A stretch of 64,000 nucleotides of DNA, taken from the NCBI RefSeq assembly GCF_031178445.1, contig NZ_JAPSIY010000002.1, positions 62,001 through 126,000 on the forward strand. The letters are read 5' to 3'. Positions 8,009 through 16,739 of the stretch are shown here, piece after piece. The notes beneath the pieces were generated by a model that saw only the letters and a program-made list of their open reading frames with translations, ran no database searches and was not told where the DNA came from. A program made the position numbers and the translations under genes. This DNA is from Microbacterium sp. (GTDB taxonomy: Bacteria > Actinomycetota > Actinomycetes > Actinomycetales > Microbacteriaceae). The stretch's first letter is position 1; the number at the start of each line of letters is the position of its first letter.

Positions 8009-9121
8009 ATGAACGTTACCGAGCAGGCACGGGAGCTGGTGGACCGGCTCGCGCAGCTGACCCGCATCGAGACGCCATCGCTCGACGCGGCTGCGAGCGG
8101 ACGGATCGCCGACCTGCTCGCCGCGTGGTGGCGCGCCGCCGGCGCGCAGGTGAGGACCGTGTGTACCGACGCCGGGACGAGCGTCATCGCGGATGTCGCC
8201 GGAGACGGGGCTCCGCTGATGCTCGTGGGACACTCCGACACGGTCTGGCCCGCCGGGACTCTGCAGGCGCAGGTGCCTTGGGTCGACGACGGCGAAGTCG
8301 TACGCGGCCCTGGCGTCTACGACATGAAGAGCGGCCTGCTCATCATGCTGGCCGCGGCCGAGCGGGTGCGCGGACGCCGCCACCGCGCCTTCCGAGCGAT
8401 CGTGGTCTGCGATGAAGAGGTGGGCTCGCCCACCACCACCGGGCTGCTGAGGGAATGCGCGGTCGATGTGCGCGCGGCGATCGGGTTCGAGTCGCCGCAT
8501 CCGGACGGCGCGCTGAAGGTCGGCCGGCGGGGGAGCACTCGGGTGCGTCTCTCGGTCTCCGGCCGCGCGTCCCATGCCGCGCTCGACCCCGAGGGCGGGA
8601 TCTCCGCGATCGACGAGCTCGTCGATCAGCTGCACGCCCTGCGAGTGATCGTCAGCGACCCCGGACTGCCCTCGGAGGTGCTGTGCAATGTCGGGACCAT
8701 CCGAGGCGGGGGAAGGGCGAACGTCGTCCCCGCGGAGGCGGAGGCCGAGATCGGCCTCCGGTTCGTCGAGCCCGAATGCGAGAGCCGCGTGCTCGCGGCC
8801 ATTCGGGCGCTGCGCCCCAGGCGAGACGGCGCCTCGCTTCGAATCGAGGTGCTGAGTCATCGACCGGCGTGGCGGGCGTCGACCGCCGATGAGGACCTGT
8901 TGAATGAGATCTCGCGCGCCGCGGACGGAGTCGGGCAGCGCATCACCGGTCGGCCGGCGGCCGGCGCGGGCGATACGAACCTGCTCGGATCGCTCGGACT
9001 GCCGACGGTCGACGGGTTCGGCGCTCGCGGTGGCGGTGCCCACGCGGTGGATGAGCACATCGTGATCGCCTCGCTCGTCGAGCGCGTCGCGCTGCTCGAG
9101 GCGCTGCTGATCGTCGACTAG
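8009..9121 (+). CDS. M20-family metallopeptidase/deacylase, candidate N-succinyl-L-amino acid hydrolase
   Basis: This 370-residue enzyme is of the M20 / ArgE-CPG2 family. Metal and catalytic motifs are LVGHSDTVW, GPGVYDMKSG, CDEEVGS, GFESP and a late GGGAHAVDEH. A lid/dimerisation domain lies in the middle (GRRGSTRVRLSVSGRASHAA). There is no signal peptide, so it is cytosolic. The family removes N-acyl groups from amino acids or cleaves short peptides. Next to NSAR and GNAT genes it is the expected desuccinylase that makes D- to L-conversion irreversible. The ATG at 8009 has a strong CAGGAGG site 5 bases upstream. Confidence 0.85.
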   Translation: MNVTEQARELVDRLAQLTRIETPSLDAAASGRIADLLAAWWRAAGAQVRTVCTDAGTSVIADVAGDGAPLMLVGHSDTVWPAGTLQAQVPWVDDGEVVRGPGVYDMKSGLLIMLAAAERVRGRRHRAFRAIVVCDEEVGSPTTTGLLRECAVDVRAAIGFESPHPDGALKVGRRGSTRVRLSVSGRASHAALDPEGGISAIDELVDQLHALRVIVSDPGLPSEVLCNVGTIRGGGRANVVPAEAEAEIGLRFVEPECESRVLAAIRALRPRRDGASLRIEVLSHRPAWRASTADEDLLNEISRAADGVGQRITGRPAAGAGDTNLLGSLGLPTVDGFGARGGGAHAVDEHIVIASLVERVALLEALLIVD

Positions 9122-9421
9122 CGCGAGGATACGAAACGTATCTCATGCGAGGTGGCCGAACGTGCCACACGACGGCTGTGTGGCGAAGATGCGCGCGCGT
9201 TCGGTGATGAGATCAGAGATGCCCGCTATTTCAGGGTCTTCATCTGCGGATCAGAGGCATACTGAGCGGATGTCTGAGCTGCATGGAGTGTTTCGCGCAT
9301 GTTGCGATCGCAAGACAATCGCGATCATCCGACACGAATAGGTTGACCTTGGGGGCAGTCTTGCTGTTCTATTGCTCCCATCCCAGGGTTCACGATTCCC
9401 CGACGAAAGGAACCCCCGCAC
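9122..9421. promoter_or_regulatory. Intergenic region upstream of peptide-binding protein, with GATACG inverted repeat
   Basis: This 300-base gap holds no convincing gene. Seven bases after the M20 stop lies the perfect inverted repeat GATACG-AAA-CGTATC (9128-9142). Its half-site is the same as that of the palindrome before the GNAT gene (7902-7911), which suggests a shared regulator. A second palindrome, TTGCGATCGCAA, lies at 9302-9313. TTGACC (9343-9348) with TTCTAT (9367-9372) is a weak promoter candidate. GAAAGGA (9405-9411) is the ribosome-binding site of the next gene. Confidence 0.5.
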
Positions 9422-11266
9422 ATGTCCGTATCCCATCGCAGACACCGGCACCGCATCGCGTCGCTGGCGATAGCAGCGCTGCTGATCGCCGTGCCCGCCG
9501 GAGCGGCGCACGCCACAGACCTGTCGGCCGCCGGTCAGCAGGCCCCGGCCGAATCCACGCCGTCTCCGACGACGTTCCGCATCGCCACGTCGGGCTTCGT
9601 GGACTCGTTCAATCCGTTCGTGTCGATCTACCTCACGCCGACGAACATCATCCGCTACGTCTACGAGTACCTCGTGCAGAACGACGCAGAGGACGGCTCG
9701 CCGACGAAGGGGCTCGCCGATTCGTGGGACACCGAGGACGGCGGCGCGACCTGGGTCTTCACCCTTCAGGACGACCTGAAGTGGTCCGACGGCGAGCCGA
9801 TCACGGCCGATGACGTCGTCTACACCTACACCCAGATGATGGAGGTGCCCGAGCTGGCGGTCGCCAACGGGAACCTGGTGACGAACTTCGAGAGCGTCGA
9901 GGCTCGCGACGAGAAGACCGTCGCCATCACGCTGAAGGGACCGCAGGCCTCCAACCCCGGCCTCGAGATCCCCGTGGTGCCGAAGCACATCTGGGAGGCG
10001 GTGGAGAACCCGGCGGAGTTCGCGAACGACAAGGATGTCGTCGGTTCCGGCCCGTACCTGCTCGAGTCCTACGAGGCGAACCAGCGCATCACGCTCAAGG
10101 CGAACCCGAACTTCTGGCGCGGAAAGCCGGAGGTCGACCGCATCCAGTACGTGTACTACACCAACTCCGATGCGCAGGTCCAGGCGCTGCGCTCCGGTGA
10201 GGTCGACCTCGTCACCGGTCTCAGCCCGACCCAGTACGAGGCGCTCGAGGGAGCCAAGGGCATCACCGTGCACTCGGGTGAGGGCCGTCGCTACCACTCG
10301 TTCAGCATCAACGTCGGACTCATCACTCGCGACGGCGTGCCTTATGGCACCGGCCACGAGGCGCTCAAGGACAGGGAGGTGCGCCAGGCGCTCCGACTGG
10401 GCACCGACACCGAGAAGCTGCTCGAGAACGTGCTCGACGGCCTGGGTGTGCAGGCGACGAGCTTCATTCCCGCGTCGTTCAGCAAATGGACGCTGCCCGC
10501 CGACGACCCGGTGATCATGGGCTACGACCCCGAAGCGGCCAAGCAGAAGCTCGAGGACGCCGGTTGGACCGTAGGCGCAGACGGCGTGCGTGAGAAGGAC
10601 GGGAAGAAGCTCGAACTGCGCCTCCTGGTGGACGCGGAAGACCTGCAGGAGCAGTCGATCGCCGAGTACTTCGTCCCGTGGATGGAGGAGATCGGCGTGA
10701 AGATCAATGTCGAGTCCACGGATTCCGACACGATCAGCACGAAGGCCGTGCAGGGCGACTACGACATCTACTTCAGCGGATGGAGCGTGAACCCCGACCC
10801 GGACTACCAGCTGGGCATCAACCTGTGCTCGACGCTCCCGACCGGCACCGACGGCTCGGGTGGTACCTCGCAGGACGGCTATTGCAACCCCGAGTTCGAC
10901 GCGCTCTACGAGCAGCAGCGCGCTGAGCTCGATGAGACCAAGCGACAGCAGATCGTGCACGACATGCTGGCGCTGAACTACACCGATACCGCTCAGATCG
11001 CGACCTGGTACGCGAACTCGCTCGAGGCGTACCGCTCCGACCGCTTCACCGGCTTCACGCTGCAGCCGAAGGAGGGCGGCATCATCGCCAACCAGGCCGG
11101 GTACTGGGGCTACAGCACGCTCAAGCCGGTCGACGACGCATCCGCGGCCGACGCCGGAGGCGCCCCTGTCGGCCTGATCGTCGTCGGCATCGTGATCGTC
11201 GTGCTGATCATCGGCGTCGTGGTGTTCATGCTGCTCCGACGTCGACGGATCGCCGACGTAGAGTGA
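9422..11266 (+). CDS. Peptide ABC transporter substrate-binding protein (family 5), C-terminally membrane-anchored
   Basis: This 614-residue DppA/OppA-type binding protein has a Sec signal peptide at residues 1-32 (basic start, IASLAIAALLIAVPAGAAHA). There is no lipobox cysteine. The family 5 core is clear: LADSWDTEDGGATWVFTL, DDLKWSDGEPITADDVVYTY, VGSGPYLLESY and later QQIVHDML. The C-terminus carries a hydrophobic segment (VGLIVVGIVIVVLIIGVVVF, about residues 580-599) followed by RRRR, so the protein is held by a C-terminal transmembrane anchor and not by a lipid. It feeds the two permeases and the fused ATPase downstream. Confidence 0.9.
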   Translation: MSVSHRRHRHRIASLAIAALLIAVPAGAAHATDLSAAGQQAPAESTPSPTTFRIATSGFVDSFNPFVSIYLTPTNIIRYVYEYLVQNDAEDGSPTKGLADSWDTEDGGATWVFTLQDDLKWSDGEPITADDVVYTYTQMMEVPELAVANGNLVTNFESVEARDEKTVAITLKGPQASNPGLEIPVVPKHIWEAVENPAEFANDKDVVGSGPYLLESYEANQRITLKANPNFWRGKPEVDRIQYVYYTNSDAQVQALRSGEVDLVTGLSPTQYEALEGAKGITVHSGEGRRYHSFSINVGLITRDGVPYGTGHEALKDREVRQALRLGTDTEKLLENVLDGLGVQATSFIPASFSKWTLPADDPVIMGYDPEAAKQKLEDAGWTVGADGVREKDGKKLELRLLVDAEDLQEQSIAEYFVPWMEEIGVKINVESTDSDTISTKAVQGDYDIYFSGWSVNPDPDYQLGINLCSTLPTGTDGSGGTSQDGYCNPEFDALYEQQRAELDETKRQQIVHDMLALNYTDTAQIATWYANSLEAYRSDRFTGFTLQPKEGGIIANQAGYWGYSTLKPVDDASAADAGGAPVGLIVVGIVIVVLIIGVVVFMLLRRRRIADVE

Positions 11267-11272
11267 GCTGTT

Positions 11273-11306
11273 GGGGCCGCCCGCGGCGAATGCCGCGAGC
11301 GGCCCC
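11273..11306 (+). terminator. Strong stem-loop between binding-protein and permease genes
   Basis: GGGGCCGC and CGCGGC pair with GCCGCG and GCGGCCCC around a GAAT loop. This gives a 14-base-pair stem with a single C/A mismatch, starting six bases after the binding-protein stop. It has no T-run, and the permease ribosome-binding site follows at 11317. It more likely acts as an mRNA-stabilising hairpin or partial terminator, so that binding protein is made in excess over permeases. Confidence 0.7.
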
Positions 11307-11327
11307 ACCCTGTGCAAGGAGGTACGG

Positions 11328-12371
11328 ATGACCGAGATGATGCCGTCCACCGGGGCGGTGATCCTGGAAGAGGAAGGGCTCGATGAGCCGCCCCGGAGCG
11401 TGTCCGGCTGGCGCTACTTCCTCGGCAAGCTCGGCGGCGCCGCCGTGAGCATGGCCATGGTGATCCTGCTCGGCTTCTTCGCCTTCCGCATCCTTCCGGG
11501 TGACCCAGTGGCCTCGATCGCCCGTGAACGTCAGCTCAACGCCGAGCAGGCCGCCCAGCTGCGTCACCAGATGGGCCTGGACAAGCCGATGTGGCAGCAG
11601 TTCGGCGACTACCTCGCGAACGTCGCGACCCTCAACTTCGGTGAGAGCTACGTCTACAAGTCCTCGGTCGCCTCTCTCATCGGCGACTACTTCTGGAACA
11701 CCATCCTGCTCACCGGCACCTCGGCGATCCTCGCGATCGCCCTCGGACTCTGGCTCGGTCAGCGGGCAGGCTGGAACCACGGATCGCTGTTCGACAAGGT
11801 GACCTCGGGCACCTCGCTCGTGCTGTGGTCGGTGCCCACCTTCTGGCTCGGCCTGATCCTGCTGATGATCTTCGGCGGCACGCTGCGCTGGTTCCCGACC
11901 GGAGGGATGCTTTCGCCCGATCCGCCGTCCGATCCCCTCGGATTGATCGGCGATGTCGCATCGCACATGGTGCTCCCCGTGATCACCATGGTGGCCGTGG
12001 TTTACGCACAGTACGTCATGGTCATGCGCGCCTCGGTTATGGAGGAGAAGAGCGCGGACTATCTCACGACCGCCCGCGCCAAGGGCTTGCGCGAAGACCT
12101 CGTGCGTCGGCGTCACGCCGTGCCGAACGCGCTGCTGCCCACCGTCACGCTCGTCTTCATGCACATCGGCGGTCTGATCGCAGGTGCGGTCACCGTCGAG
12201 ACCGTCTTCAGCTGGCCGGGACTCGGCAAGCTCACCTATGAGGCGATCTCGGGGCCCGACCTGCCGCTGCTTCAGGGGACCTTCGTGGTGTTCTCCGCCA
12301 TCATCATCGCGATGAACCTCATCGCGGATCTGATCTACCGGTTCCTCGACCCCCGAGTGAGGCAGGCATGA
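11328..12371 (+). CDS. Peptide ABC transporter permease (DppB/OppB type)
   Basis: This 347-residue inner-membrane permease has six hydrophobic segments. It carries the DppB hallmarks FRILPGDPVASIARERQLN near the N-terminus and the EAA loop TARAKGLREDLVRRRHAVPN near the C-terminus. The ATG at 11328 is chosen because AAGGAGGT precedes it by 5 bases. An upstream in-frame start at 11271 would place the hairpin inside the gene. It overlaps the next permease by 4 bases (ATGA). Confidence 0.92.
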   Translation: MTEMMPSTGAVILEEEGLDEPPRSVSGWRYFLGKLGGAAVSMAMVILLGFFAFRILPGDPVASIARERQLNAEQAAQLRHQMGLDKPMWQQFGDYLANVATLNFGESYVYKSSVASLIGDYFWNTILLTGTSAILAIALGLWLGQRAGWNHGSLFDKVTSGTSLVLWSVPTFWLGLILLMIFGGTLRWFPTGGMLSPDPPSDPLGLIGDVASHMVLPVITMVAVVYAQYVMVMRASVMEEKSADYLTTARAKGLREDLVRRRHAVPNALLPTVTLVFMHIGGLIAGAVTVETVFSWPGLGKLTYEAISGPDLPLLQGTFVVFSAIIIAMNLIADLIYRFLDPRVRQA

Positions 12372-13279
12372 GCAGTCAACCAGCACTCCGCTCGCCCCAG
12401 GCGATGACGTGGGACCGCCGCCGCGCCGCCTTCGCGGAGTTCTGCCGCGAGTTCGCCCGGCATCGCGCCGGGATGATCGGCATCGGCTTCCTCGTCGTCA
12501 TCATCGTGCTCGCGGCGCTGGCGCCCGTCCTGGCGCCCGCGTGGATGCTCGACGTCACCCGGCTCGACGGGGCGCCCCGGTTCGCGCCGCCTTCGTGGGA
12601 GCATCCGCTAGGCACCGATCACCAGGGTCGCGAGATCTGGGTCCGGATGCTGTGGGGCGCCCAGGTGTCGCTGGTCGTCGGCTTCGCGGCCACGGCGATG
12701 TCGATGGTCATCGGTACGATCGTCGGCATAGCCGCTGGTCACTTCACCGGATTCTGGGGCGGCCTGCTCATGCGCCTCATCGACTTCTTCCTCGTGCTGC
12801 CTTCGCTGATCCTCGCGATCGTGCTGTCCTCGGTGCTCTCACGCGGGGTGTGGACGATCGTGATCGCCATCGGCCTCACGTCGTGGGCCGGTACCGCACG
12901 TGTGGTCCGGTCGCAGACCCTGTCGGTCGAGAGCCGCGATTACGTCGAGCGCTCCCGCGTCCTCGGTGCCGGCCACTGGCACATCATCGTGAAGCACCTG
13001 CTGCCCGCGGTGCTGCCGCTGGTGCTGGCGAACACCACCCTGACGGTCGGATCGGCGATCATCGCCGAATCCACCTTGTCGTTCCTCGGGCTGGGCGACA
13101 CGACGCTGCAGTCGTGGGGAGCGATCCTGAAGAACTCCATGGATGTCTCCGCGGCGACGAGCGGCTACTGGTGGTACGTGCTGGTGCCCGGTCTCGCGAT
13201 CGTCCTGGTCGTGCTCGCGTTCACCCTGGTCGGCCGTGCCGTGGAGAACATCGTCAATCCGACCCTGAGGAACCGGTGA
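12368..13279 (+). CDS. Peptide ABC transporter permease (DppC/OppC type)
   Basis: This 303-residue partner permease has an N-terminal cytoplasmic tail and first membrane span (MIGIGFLVVIIVLAALAPVL). The family motif HPLGTDHQGREIWVRMLWG follows, and then the EAA loop ERSRVLGAGHWHIIVKHLLP. It forms the heterodimeric channel with the preceding DppB-like protein. Its ATG overlaps the dppB-like stop by 4 bases. Confidence 0.92.
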   Translation: MSSQPALRSPQAMTWDRRRAAFAEFCREFARHRAGMIGIGFLVVIIVLAALAPVLAPAWMLDVTRLDGAPRFAPPSWEHPLGTDHQGREIWVRMLWGAQVSLVVGFAATAMSMVIGTIVGIAAGHFTGFWGGLLMRLIDFFLVLPSLILAIVLSSVLSRGVWTIVIAIGLTSWAGTARVVRSQTLSVESRDYVERSRVLGAGHWHIIVKHLLPAVLPLVLANTTLTVGSAIIAESTLSFLGLGDTTLQSWGAILKNSMDVSAATSGYWWYVLVPGLAIVLVVLAFTLVGRAVENIVNPTLRNR

Positions 13280-13282
13280 TCC

Positions 13283-14935
13283 ATGCCCGATCTGACATTC
13301 GAAGACGTCTCGATCACCTATCGCACCTCCGGCCGCAACGATCGAGGCGAGGTGCCGGCCGTCTCCGACGTCTCGCTGAGCCTGCCCTCCGGCGGCACCC
13401 TCGGGATCGCGGGCGAATCCGGGTCGGGAAAGTCGACCCTGGTGATGAGCGTGCTGCGACTGCTGCCGCGCTCCGCACGGATCGAGGGACGCATCCTCAT
13501 CGGCGACACCGATGTGCAGTCGCTGAGCTTCGGACAGCTGCGAGCGCTGCGCTGGGCTGAGGCGTCCATCGTCTTCCAGGGCGCGATGCATTCGCTCAAC
13601 CCCGTACAGACCGTCGGCAACCAGATCCTCGAGGCGCTGCAGCTGCACGTGACCGACAAGTGGAAGACCGACAAGGCCAGGGCGGCGCGGCTGCGAGAGC
13701 TCATGGCGGCCGTCGACCTTCCGGTCCGCAAGGCGGACTCCTACCCGCATGAGCTGTCGGGCGGGCAGAAGCAGCGGGTCATGATCGCGATGGCGCTCGC
13801 CTGCGAGCCCGACATCATCATCGCCGACGAGCCCACCACCGCTCTGGACGTGATCGTGCAGAAGCAGATCCTCGACATGATCAGCCGGCTGGTGGCAGAG
13901 CGCGGCATCTCGCTGCTCATGATCAGCCATGACCTTTCGGTGCTGGCGACGGCCTGCGAGCGCATCGCCGTGATGCGCGACGGACGGGTGGTCGAGCTCG
14001 GCGACGCGCAGCAGATCTGCACGCGCCCGGAGCATCCGTACACGAGGCAGCTCGCCGAGGCGTTCCCGACGATCGGTGATCCGCAGTCGCGTCTGAACCC
14101 CGTGACGAGGAGGGAGCGTTCGCAGGACCCGGATGCTGCCGCCAACGCCATGACCGAGGAGGTCCTGCTGCGCGCGCGGGGTGTCAGCGTCACCTATCGT
14201 TCCGGCGGCAGCACCATGCGGGCGGTCAAGTCGGTGGATCTCGACATCCATCGCGGTGAGATCCTCGCCCTCGTCGGGCAATCCGGTTCCGGCAAGAGCA
14301 CCCTGGCGCGCACGCTGATCGGCCTGCAGAGCGCGGACGAAGGATCGGTGGTGCAGTTCCGGGGCGCCGACCTCCCCCGAGCGGGCAAGGCGCTGCGGGC
14401 CTTCCGCGGCGAGGTCCAGATGGTGCTGCAGGACCCGGCCGCAGCCCTGAACCCGAAGCTCAGCGTGTACGAGTCGGTAGCGGAGGGACTGCGTGTCCAG
14501 CGCTACCGCGGTGACGAGCGGGAACGCGTGGCCCAGAGCCTGACGGATGCCGAGCTCACGCCGCCGGAGAAGTACTTCGGGGCCATCCCGCAGGAGCTCT
14601 CCGGCGGTCAGCGCCAGCGGGCCGTGATCGCGGGGGCGCTCGCCGTGGGCCCGCAGGTGCTCCTCGCTGACGAGCCGGTGGCGTCCCTGGATGCGTCGGT
14701 GCGCGGCGAGATCCTGGCGCTGCTGCTGTCGCTGCGGGAGCGGCTCGGGCTGAGCGCCCTGGTCATCACCCATGATCTGGGCCTGGCGTGGAACATCGCC
14801 GACACCGTCGCCGTGATGGTGGACGGTGAGATCGTCGAGCACGGGCCGACCGAACAGGTGCTGCTCGACCCGCAGCATCCGTACACCAGGAAGCTGCTCG
14901 CTGCGGCTCCCACCATCGAAAGGGCGACGGCGTGA
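13283..14935 (+). CDS. Peptide ABC transporter ATP-binding protein, fused DppD-DppF
   Basis: This 550-residue protein contains two complete ABC ATPase domains in tandem. The first has Walker A GESGSGKST, signature LSGGQKQR and Walker B DIIIADEPTTALD. The second has GQSGSGKST, LSGGQRQR and VLLADEPVASLD. Each ends with the oligopeptide-transporter C-terminal extension (EHPYTRQL, QHPYTRKL). It drives import through the two permeases just upstream. A single fused ATPase is common in actinobacterial Opp systems. It starts 3 bases after the dppC-like stop. Confidence 0.93.
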   Translation: MPDLTFEDVSITYRTSGRNDRGEVPAVSDVSLSLPSGGTLGIAGESGSGKSTLVMSVLRLLPRSARIEGRILIGDTDVQSLSFGQLRALRWAEASIVFQGAMHSLNPVQTVGNQILEALQLHVTDKWKTDKARAARLRELMAAVDLPVRKADSYPHELSGGQKQRVMIAMALACEPDIIIADEPTTALDVIVQKQILDMISRLVAERGISLLMISHDLSVLATACERIAVMRDGRVVELGDAQQICTRPEHPYTRQLAEAFPTIGDPQSRLNPVTRRERSQDPDAAANAMTEEVLLRARGVSVTYRSGGSTMRAVKSVDLDIHRGEILALVGQSGSGKSTLARTLIGLQSADEGSVVQFRGADLPRAGKALRAFRGEVQMVLQDPAAALNPKLSVYESVAEGLRVQRYRGDERERVAQSLTDAELTPPEKYFGAIPQELSGGQRQRAVIAGALAVGPQVLLADEPVASLDASVRGEILALLLSLRERLGLSALVITHDLGLAWNIADTVAVMVDGEIVEHGPTEQVLLDPQHPYTRKLLAAAPTIERATA

Positions 14936-15906
14936 CCGCTGCTGCGACGAAGGACGCATATCTCGGCACCGCCCCTCTCAGCCCCGGCGACACCGTGCGA
15001 TTCGTGTCTCCGTCAGGGCTCGGCAAGCCCGACAGCCTCGCGCGGGCCGTGGCCTACTACGAGGCGTGGGGGCTCAACGTGATCGTCGGCGATCACGTGC
15101 TGCAGCCGCATCCGCGCGCCGAGTACCTCGCCGGACCGGACGACCGGCGTCGTCAGGATCTCGTCGAGGCGTGGTCGGATCCCGACACCGACGCGGTCGT
15201 GTGCATACGCGGCGGCTACGGCGCAATGCGCCTGCTCGACGGAATCGACTGGACGGCGATGCGCGAGGCGTCCACCAGGCGCGACGGGCGCCCCAAGCTG
15301 CTGACCGGCTCGTCGGACATCACGGCCCTTCACGAGGCGTTCCGGGTTCATCTCGACGTGCCGACGCTGTTCTGCCCCATGGCAGGCAACGACGTGTTCC
15401 GCGATTCGGAGAAGGCGCGGGAGGACACTCGTCGCTGGCTCTTCGAGCCGTGGGGCGGGCGCAGCATCATCGGTCCTGCGACCGGCGTGCTCGCCGAAGG
15501 GGACGCGGCGGGTCTGTTCACCGGAGGCAACCTGAGTCTGCTCGCCGGAAGTCAGGGTGCGCCGGAGGCGGAGCGATGCCAGGACGGCATCCTGTTCCTC
15601 GAGGACATCAACGAGGAGCTCTACCGGCTCGACGGCTTCCTGCTGCAGCTGCAGCGCGCCGGTCGGCTGACGGCCGCATCCGGGATCGTGCTCGGATCGT
15701 GGCACGGATGCGGCGACCTCGCCGCCGTGCAGGCGCTGATGCAGGAGTACCTCGCGGATCTCGGCGTGCCGGTGCTGTGGGAGCAGGGATTCGGGCACGA
15801 TCCGAATGCGCTGAGCGTGCCGCTGAACGTCAGCGGCAGACTGCACGCCTCCTTCGGGGGCGGCGATCACGGTGTCGCGCTGGTCGTCGACGAGGAATCG
15901 TCATGA
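14932..15906 (+). CDS. S66-family peptidase (LD-carboxypeptidase / MccF-like)
   Basis: This 324-residue cytosolic serine peptidase is of family S66. The nucleophile elbow is in LLTGSSDITALH (Ser near 127), with the glutamate in FLEDINEELYRLD and the histidine in QGFGHDPNA, so the Ser-Glu-His triad is intact. IRGGYGAMRLLD is also typical. Family members remove D-Ala from muropeptide tetrapeptides (LdcA) or cleave peptide-nucleotide antibiotics (MccF). Next to a peptide importer it should process imported peptides, either for recycling or for detoxification. It begins at GTG, overlapping the ATPase stop (GTGA). Confidence 0.9.
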   Translation: MTAAATKDAYLGTAPLSPGDTVRFVSPSGLGKPDSLARAVAYYEAWGLNVIVGDHVLQPHPRAEYLAGPDDRRRQDLVEAWSDPDTDAVVCIRGGYGAMRLLDGIDWTAMREASTRRDGRPKLLTGSSDITALHEAFRVHLDVPTLFCPMAGNDVFRDSEKAREDTRRWLFEPWGGRSIIGPATGVLAEGDAAGLFTGGNLSLLAGSQGAPEAERCQDGILFLEDINEELYRLDGFLLQLQRAGRLTAASGIVLGSWHGCGDLAAVQALMQEYLADLGVPVLWEQGFGHDPNALSVPLNVSGRLHASFGGGDHGVALVVDEESS

Positions 15907-16739
15907 CCATCGCCATGCCGCCGCTCGATCCGCGGGCGCGGTGGTCGGTGCGCGTGGTGGACGCCCTCACGGGGGACGCCCTGGCGGAGCATGAGCCGGA
16001 TGCCGTCTGCGAGACGGCGAGCATCGGCAAGGTGTTCCTGCTGATCGAGGTCGCCAGGAGGCTCGCCGACGGACGGCTGAGCCAGGATCAGCGAGTGCGG
16101 ATACCGGCTGAGCACGTCGTGGCCGACTCCGGTCTGCTCTACCGGATGCTCGATCAGGCCCTGACGGTTCACGATGCCGCCCTGCTGGTCGGCGCGGTCA
16201 GCGACAACCTCGCCACCAACGCGCTGATCTCGCTGTGCGGTGTCGATGACGTACGCGCGGTCGCCGCTGAGCTCGGCTACCGCGACACTTCGCTGCACGA
16301 CTACATCCGCAACGAGCGCACCCCCGAGATGCCCTGGACCCCGTCGTACGGCACGGCACGCGAGCTCGCCGACCTGATGCGCCGGCTCGGTGCAGGCGAT
16401 GTCGTCTCGCCCGCCGTGAGCGAGCAGGTGCTGGCCTGGCTGGCGACCGGCACGGACACGTCGATGCTCGCGGACGCGTTCATGCTCGATCCGCTCGCGC
16501 ACCCCGACCCCGAGTATCAGGGGATGCTGCTGCGGCACAAGACCGGGAGCACGAGTTTCGCGCGCATCGACATCGGCTGGCTGCAAGGACCGACAGCGAC
16601 AGTCGCGTACGCGGTCGCGGCCAACTGGAAGGGGCGATCCGAAGACCTTCGCGCACCCGTGATCGACGCGATGCGCGGGCTGGGGGAGGGCATTCGTCGG
16701 CATGTCACCGGTCGCGGCCGCGCCGAGGCGGACGCATGA
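15903..16739 (+). CDS. Cytoplasmic class A beta-lactamase-fold serine hydrolase (copy 1)
   Basis: This 278-residue protein has the class A active-site series: TASIGK (Ser near 40, Lys +3), VSDN (near 100) and HKTGST (near 212). No signal peptide is present, unlike true secreted beta-lactamases. The classical E166 omega loop is not obvious. A role in cleaving imported D-peptides, amides or lactams is likely from context. It overlaps the S66 gene by 4 bases (ATGA). It is a diverged paralogue of the gene at 17788-18612. Confidence 0.85.
   Translation: MTIAMPPLDPRARWSVRVVDALTGDALAEHEPDAVCETASIGKVFLLIEVARRLADGRLSQDQRVRIPAEHVVADSGLLYRMLDQALTVHDAALLVGAVSDNLATNALISLCGVDDVRAVAAELGYRDTSLHDYIRNERTPEMPWTPSYGTARELADLMRRLGAGDVVSPAVSEQVLAWLATGTDTSMLADAFMLDPLAHPDPEYQGMLLRHKTGSTSFARIDIGWLQGPTATVAYAVAANWKGRSEDLRAPVIDAMRGLGEGIRRHVTGRGRAEADA

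Noticed and set aside
9251..11350. A long minus-strand open frame of 699 codons opposite the binding-protein gene
   Set aside because: It is Val/Leu/Arg/Asp-rich reverse-frame translation of a high-G+C gene. The plus-strand binding protein is unambiguous.
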